A stretch of DNA of 64,000 bases from Synaphobranchus kaupii (lineage: Eukaryota; Chordata; Actinopteri; Anguilliformes; Synaphobranchidae), in contig CM056387.1 in NCBI GenBank assembly GCA_029718625.1, forward strand, positions 35,079,802 through 35,143,801, given 5' to 3'. The translations under genes were made by a program, and so were the position numbers. Below, piece after piece: positions 58,887 to 64,000 of this stretch (the stretch's first letter is position 1; each line of letters opens with the position of its first letter). The notes beneath the pieces are model-generated. The model ran no database searches. It was not told the DNA's origin and worked only from the letters and a program-made list of their open reading frames with translations.

Positions 58887-59049
58887 AGCCGTAAACAGTC
58901 CTCAGAGCTCTTTGCCCCGACGGGGGGGGGGGTCTGTTCAGGCGACAGGGCCCGTGCCGTTTCTCTCGCCCCCGTCGTTTAGTACCGCCGAATGAAAACA
59001 AAGGAGATGTGCAGAAGCTCCGCCCGGGACCCCCGGGCGCCCTGCCTGA

Positions 59050-59077
59050 CGGGGGGGGGGGGGGGGGGGGGGGGGGG
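59050..59077 (+). repeat. poly-G tract (about 28)
   Basis: Uninterrupted G run after GCCTGAC. It lies just 3' (on -) of the degraded LINE fragment. Its length is probably uncertain in the assembly. Confidence 0.9.
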
Positions 59078-59084
59078 TAATCAC

Positions 59085-59465
59085 TCTCTGCTCTGCTGTT
59101 GGGTGAGGAACTCTGGGGAGATCTATAATTTTGGGATAAACTTTATTCCTTATGTTTATATATTTTTTGCACTCTGTTAGAAAGTGTAACTCTGTCTCCA
59201 CTGCTCCCGGCTCACAGTGTGAGCACAGGCCTATGACGGCCAGTCTCTATGGCTAGGTTGTGCTTTAGGAATGTACAAGACGTAGGTGTTTCCAGAATTG
59301 ATGGCTCTTTTTTTGGATGTCTATTAGTAAAGGATATTGGCCTAATTCTGCTCTACATGCATTGTTTGGGGTTTTCCTGTGTATCCTCAGGATACTTTTG
59401 CAGAACTCTGCATGCAGAGTTTCAATTGGATGTTTGTCCCAATTAGTAAAGTCATGTTTTGTTCG
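59085..59465 (-). pseudogene. degraded LINE ORF2 C-terminal fragment
   Basis: The - strand reads WDKHPIETLHAEFCKSILRI, HRKTPNNACRAELGQYPLL, then after a gap LAIETGRH, CSHCEPGAVETELHFLTEC. These parallel the ORF2 C-terminus at 40715-41400 (WDKQPTETLHAEFCRNILKI ... ETEMHFLLKC). It is interrupted by stops and internal deletions, so it is an old copy of a related element, antisense to the one at 35322. It lies in a pde4d intron (sense to pde4d). Confidence 0.85.
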
Positions 59466-60065
59466 CGGACCTCTCTCTCGCTCACTCTCTCACTCGGCTC
59501 GTTGATACAGCAGCAGGGCTGCCCTTCAATGGCATTCTTCTCGTGTTTAGTGTGACATTAGAGACCAGCCCGCCAAGGCCAATCTGCTGTAGAGAGTAGG
59601 GCTGCTACTAAGCTCTGGACCGGAGACCCACAGCAGATCCAGACACATTTGCCAAGCGAATGTCTGTAACAAGTTTGCCAAGCTAATATCTGTAGCATTC
59701 ATTGATCGTTACTGAAGTTCCCGCCCAGGAAAATAACAAGTTATTAAGGTAGTTGAGTTGAACCTTCGTCTTTAGTTAAGGCGTTGAATAATTGTTGTAA
59801 TTTAGTAAATCTCTTCATTTTAATCTGGTTGTGAGTTATACATTTTGATAAAGGTTGATTCAACAGGTTGCTGGCAATTTCATTGATAATTATTATTAAA
59901 GATATCAATTAACAAATTAAATCAAATAAATCTATTTTACATGTTGGATAAGTGAGGGATTTTAGCACGCGATACCACTTGTGTTCAGTATTCATAGTGC
60001 TGAACATTGTACAAGGGCATTGAACTTAATCCTCACTTCCCTGACAGGTTGTACTAAGCTTTGAT

Positions 60066-60670
60066 GGTTCGGAGTGGACCTGACGGCTCGGAGTGGACCT
60101 GTCGGCTCGGAGTGGACCTGACGGCTCGGAGTGGACCTGACGGCTCGGAGTGGACCTGACGGCTCGGAGTGGACCTGACGGTTCGGAGTGGACCTGACGG
60201 CTCGGAGTGGACCTGACGGCTCGGAGTGGACCTGACAGCTCGGAGTGGACCTGACGGCTCGGAGTGGACCTGACGGTTCGGAGTGGACCTGACGGCTCGG
60301 AGTGGACCTGACGGTTCGGAGTGGACCTGACGGCTCGGAGTGGACCTGACGGCTCGGAGTGGACCTGACAGCTCGGAGTGGGCCTGTCGGCTCGGAGTGG
60401 GCCTGTCGGCTCGGAGTGGACCTGACAGCTCGGAGTGGGCCTGTCGGCTCGGAGTGGGCCTGTCGGCTCGGAGTGGACCTGACAGCTCGGAGTGGGCCTG
60501 ACGGCTCGGAGTGGACCTGACGGCTCGGAGTGGACCTGACAGCTCGGAGTGGACCTGTCGGCTCGGAGTGGACCTGACGGCTCGGAGTGGACCTGACGGC
60601 TCGGAGTGGGCCTGTCGGCTCGGAGTGGGCCTGTCGGCTCGGAGTGGGCCTGTCAGCTCGGAGTGGGCCT
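60066..60670 (+). repeat. 19-bp minisatellite, 32 copies
   Basis: Units of CGGCTCGGAGTGGACCTGA. The first TCGGAGTGG is at 60069 and the last at 60658, a distance of 589 = 31 x 19, so no net indels. Variants are GGTTCGG, CAGCTCG, GTCGGCTCG and GGGCCTG. Confidence 0.98.
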
Positions 60671-60772
60671 GTTTTACCGGGTTAATGCAGATTAGCAGAT
60701 ACTTGATAAATGCAGGGCCATGAATAAGAGTCAGTTACCTCTCCCCTATGATAAAATCCAGGAAATAAAAGT

Positions 60773-60808
60773 TTGGGCATTTAGCAGATGTTCTTATCCA
60801 CAGTGATA
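60773..60808 (-). repeat. SINE 3' tail fragment, antisense
   Basis: GGCATTTAGCAGATGTTCTT followed by ATCCACAGTGA is the antisense of the conserved fish SINE end. Confidence 0.5.
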
Positions 60809-61198
60809 AATATTTATTTATTAACAGCGCTGGTCTTTTACCGGAGCATCTTAGCAACCAGAGCACGTCAAGCACATTTCCTCTTTGAGCAGCAGAGATC
60901 TACAACTTCATGTTTCCTGTTTCAAAACCCTAGATTACATGGTTACATGTGAGTGCTTCCTAGGAATGTTGTTTTGCGGCACAGTGTAACCATAGCAACG
61001 GAGTAAGATGGTCCTCTCGGTTAACTGGAGACTGGCTGCTAGAGGAGCCCTTTCCGTTCACTCCTTACATGGAGGAAATTAGACTAAACACATGGTTAAT
61101 ATATGCCTCTTTTCAAGAGGGCTGGGTTGTTATTTTAAGGGGAAGTGGTTAGGTAGCCTATGTTGGGTTGTTTTTAAAAGGGGAAGTGGTTGAAAAGC

Positions 61199-61766
61199 CT
61201 TTGCAGAGTGGGGCGGGGCTCTGCAGAGTGGGGCGTGGCTCTGCAGAGAGGGGCGGGGCCCATGCAGAGCGGGGCGTGGCTCTGCAGAGAGGGGCGGGGC
61301 CCATGCAGAGCGGGGCGGGGCTCTGCAGAGAGGGGCGGGGCCCATGCAGAGTGGGGCGGGGGCCCATGCAGAGAGGGGCGGGGCTCTGCAGAGAGGGGCG
61401 GGGCCCATGCAGAGTGGGGCGGGGCTCTGCAGAGAGGGGCGGGGCCCATGCAGAGTGGGGCGGGGCTCTGCAGAGAGGGGCGGGGCTCTGCAGAGTGGGG
61501 CGGGACTCTGCAGAGAGGGGCGGGGCCCATGCAGAGTGGGGCGGGGCTCTGCAGAGAGGGGCGGGGCCCATGCAGAGTGGGGTGGGGCTCTGCAGAGAGG
61601 GGCGGGGCCCATGCAGAGTGGGGCGGGGCTCTGCAGAGAGGGGCGGGGCCCATGCAGAGTGGGGTGGGGCTCTGCAGAGAGGGGCGGGGCCCATGCAGAG
61701 TGGGGCGGGGCTCTGCAGAGAGGGGCGGGGCCCATGCAGAGTGGGGCGGGGCTCTGCAGAGAGGGC
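61199..61766 (+). repeat. GC-box minisatellite, 20/41-bp units
   Basis: 27 half-units alternate TGCAGAGTGGGGCGGGGCTC and TGCAGAGAGGGGCGGGGCCCA to give a composite period near 41 bp. By eye 21 of the 27 carry a perfect GGGGCGGGGC, the consensus GC box of Sp1/KLF factors; the rest have one change (GGGGCGTGGC, GGGGTGGGGC, GGGGCGGGAC). All six frames are open for long distances, which is compositional. Confidence 0.97.
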
Positions 61767-62603
61767 CTCTTGTGAGTGGCCCGCAGTGACTGGGATCTGG
61801 AACCGGCCAGTAAGAAGGGAAGGGGGTGTACCTGTCCCACTGGCTGTACTTAACACCTTGGACTGGACCCCAGGCCAATACTGTGGTGCCAAGACCTTAC
61901 ATTCCTTAGGTCATATATCTTTATATATTTCATAAATATGACATCCAAAATGTAATGAAGATCTTTACATTACATTCTCAGGAACACTTTGTCATGCTGC
62001 TGTGTGACCCAGATTCAGAAACTACAGGAAGATTGAGATTTCACCTCAAAACAACCGTAACCCACACATCTGAACGGCAGTGTTAGATAGATATGGTACA
62101 CAGTACACAGGCTTCAAATGTTGCAGCGGCCATCTTGGATTCATGACTCAAATGGTAAAACGTGGTATCTGGCTCCCCCTGCAGTCCATTTGTGGTACAT
62201 AATGTTTCTTTTTCCAAGGCTGAAACCATGTTAACAGATATGATTTTATGACGCAAATCAGGAGAAGCCAATCACAGCATGAGAGCTACAGCCAAGGTCT
62301 GGATTATTCATGAATATTTGTCCTGTGTAGACGCAATAGAAGACACACGTTTACCTCATGGGATAAGGACATATGCACACGCATGCAAATTTGATGGGCA
62401 TATTTAACAGACTGTGACGAGGCGGTAAAACACACATTTGGTGAATCACTTCTTTCATGTGTCGGGCAAGATGGGCATATTTGGTTTCTGTGGTAAATCT
62501 GGCCTTTCCCAAATGAACAGGACAACATACTGCAGCCCACAGATTCTCAGGAGCTTTGCCAAATACATGTGACACAATGGTAATGTGTGTGTGAGTATCT
62601 CAC

Positions 62604-62653
62604 CTGTGAAGGAGGTCTTTGTGATGGGGGGTTGGTTGCACATGGGTGACCGT
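62604..62653 (-). CDS. pde4d: PDE4D 50-bp exon (UCR1-UCR2 linker)
   Basis: On the - strand CATTTTCCTCCAG|A CGG TCA CCC ATG ... TTC ACA G|GTGAGA. It encodes (R)SPMCNQPPITKTSFT(E), the counterpart of PDE4D RSPMCNQPSINKATIT, which precedes EEAYQKL. The first base completes a codon from an upstream exon outside the window; the last base joins AG of the exon at 58340 to give Glu. Only long isoforms contain it. Confidence 0.9.
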
Positions 62654-62885
62654 CTGGAGGAAAATGCAGGAGAGAAACTTAGCCTGCTGGTCTGTGCACA
62701 CACGCACTCACACAACTCTAAACAGCAGTTCTACAATTCCACGGGCTTCAAAATGCGCTATAATATTTACAGGACTGATAATTATAAACTGGGGCTCCAT
62801 TTTGGGCAAAACAAGAGAACGATACAGCAGCTTGCCATGATCGCAGCTGTGTAATACAAATGCAAACATATAAAACATTTATACA

Positions 62886-63156
62886 GCTGCCTACATTGAG
62901 CACTGCCTACATTGAGCACTGCATACATTTGGAGCACTGCCTACATTTGGAGCACTGCCTACATTGAGCACTGCCTACATTGAGCACTGCCTACATTTGG
63001 AGCACTGCCTACATTTGGAGCACTGCCTACATTGAGCACTGCCTACATTGAGCACTGCCTACATTGAGCACTGCATACATTTGGAGCACTGCCTACATTT
63101 GGAGCACTGCCTACATTGAGCACTGCCTACATTGAGCACTGCCTACATTTGGAGCA
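62886..63156 (+). repeat. 16/18-bp minisatellite
   Basis: About 16 units of CACTGCCTACATTGAG and the longer CACTGCCTACATTTGGAG, arranged in a repeating long-long-short-short pattern. Confidence 0.95.
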
Positions 63157-63380
63157 AAACAAACTCACTTACTTGTTTGAGGCTCTGTCTTGCTGCAAGT
63201 TGGTTAATGCTGAAAAGTTATTCCTTACGGTTCTCAAACTAGCCAGTACCTACCATAGGACATAACAGGTGTTCGGTTAATTCTGCAATTCCAAAGAGGA
63301 AACGTGTGACATTGACAAGATGTGACACACTAACGGTCACATTATGCTTTGATAAAAACAGTACCTGTCAGACATTGTAC

Positions 63381-63566
63381 ACCAGGTGTTAAACTTAGGC
63401 CCTGGAGGGCCACAGTGCCTGTATTTGTGGTTCCCTTACATTCAGCAGCTAATTAAGGCCTCAAGAACAAGGTGTGTGGATTATTTAGCCAATCAACAAA
63501 TTAAATTAATCGCTATCTGAAAACTATCTGTAGACACTGCAGCACTCCAGGACTGGAGTTAAACCT
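63381..63566. mobile_element. hAT-like MITE
   Basis: The left part CCAGGTGTTAAACTTAGGCC-CTGGAGGGCC is mirrored on the right by CTCCAGGACTGGAGTTAAACCTG. Fish genomes carry many short elements with CAGGGGTGTCAAACTC and GGCCCTCCAGGAC ends of this kind. Interior: CAGCTAATTAAGGCCTCAAG and AATCAACAAATTAAATTAAT. Superfamily assignment is by memory of the ends. Confidence 0.55.
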
Positions 63567-63890
63567 GCAGAGACAGCGCCCCCTCCAGGACTGGAGTTAA
63601 ACCTGCAGACACTGCATCCCTCCAGGACTGGAGTTAAACCTGCAGACACTGTGGCCCTCCAGGACTGGAGTTAAACCTGCAGACACTGTGGCCCTCCAGG
63701 ACTGGAGTTAAACCTGCAGACACTGGCCCTCCAGGACTGGAGTTAATCCTGCAGACACTGTGGCCCTCCAGGACTGGAGTTAAACCTGCAGACACTGTGG
63801 CCCTCCAGGACTGGAGTTAAACCTGCAGACACTGTGGCCCTCCAGGACTGGAGTTAAACCTGCAGACACTGCGGCCCTCCAGGACTGGAT
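63541..63890 (+). repeat. 37-bp minisatellite derived from the MITE end
   Basis: About nine copies of CTCCAGGACTGGAGTTAAAC and CTGCAGACACTGTGGCC. The unit equals the right terminal part of the adjacent MITE. Confidence 0.95.
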
Positions 63891-64000
63891 CCTGTGCTGT
63901 GCATTAAGTGTAGGGGAACGTTTGTCTGAACCAATGTGCAAAACAGACTTACCTGTGCAAATGGTGTTACAATCAGGTCATCTCCATGGCTGAAACACAA

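Larger units (their letters stand above)
62654..64000 (-). other. pde4d: pde4d upstream intron
   Basis: No further PDE4 exon (UCR1) is seen before the window end. The stretch holds two minisatellites and a MITE. Confidence 0.65.

Noticed and set aside
61130..61935. Overlapping frames of 140-255 codons in several frames of both strands
   Set aside because: All lie in the GC-box minisatellite and repeat the unit; no start context or family match.

Overview
The window is nuclear DNA of a bony fish (teleost-type). The evidence is split vertebrate genes with GT-AG introns, very dense TG/CA microsatellites, fish-type tRNA-derived SINEs and hairpin MITEs, and a LINE of a kind common in fish. It is not prokaryotic: the many long open frames in simple-sequence DNA are not genes. 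One 500-N assembly gap lies at 57740-58239.

Region 1-9426 (+ strand) holds twelve coding exons of ccp110 (CP110), the protein that caps the distal end of the centriole. The exons join with consistent phases into about 751 codons ending in a stop at 9424-9426. The N-terminal exon or exons lie upstream of the window. Two of its introns begin with tandem arrays whose repeat unit contains the exon end plus the 5' splice site: a 31-bp array with 42 copies of the donor (5752-7040), and a shorter array built on a non-canonical GC donor (8580-8777).

Region 9427-33253 has no recognisable gene. It holds the probable ccp110 3' UTR, DNA-transposon remnants, a 2.1-kb purine-rich array (15487-17575), two oppositely oriented copies of one MITE, and local duplications. 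Region 33254-35321 is a 2.1-kb GA-rich array punctuated by GTAC. A nearly 6.5-kb LINE with two intact ORFs (35322-41819) sits at or in this array, which resumes for about 110 bp after it. ORF1 encodes a coiled coil plus an SGNH esterase; ORF2 encodes an endonuclease, a reverse transcriptase and a zinc knuckle.

Region 41930-57739 is again without a recognisable gene. It has SINE-like pieces, a degraded Tc1/mariner piece, a 138-bp (TG)n run, many long poly-C/poly-G runs, and four evenly spaced CCAAT boxes at 57222-57356.

Region 58240-64000 carries part of a PDE4D-type cAMP phosphodiesterase gene on the - strand: a 50-bp UCR linker exon (62604-62653), and the UCR2 start exon joined without interruption to the private N-terminus of a short (PDE4D1-like) isoform (58240-58473). 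The rest of UCR2 and all catalytic exons should lie at lower coordinates on the - strand, but none could be found down to ccp110. A misjoin at the N gap, a rearrangement or a very long intron must be considered. The pde4d introns carry four further minisatellites, one of them an array of about 21 perfect GC boxes.

The two protein genes have no known shared operon-like function. They are neighbours only, and possibly only because of the assembly.
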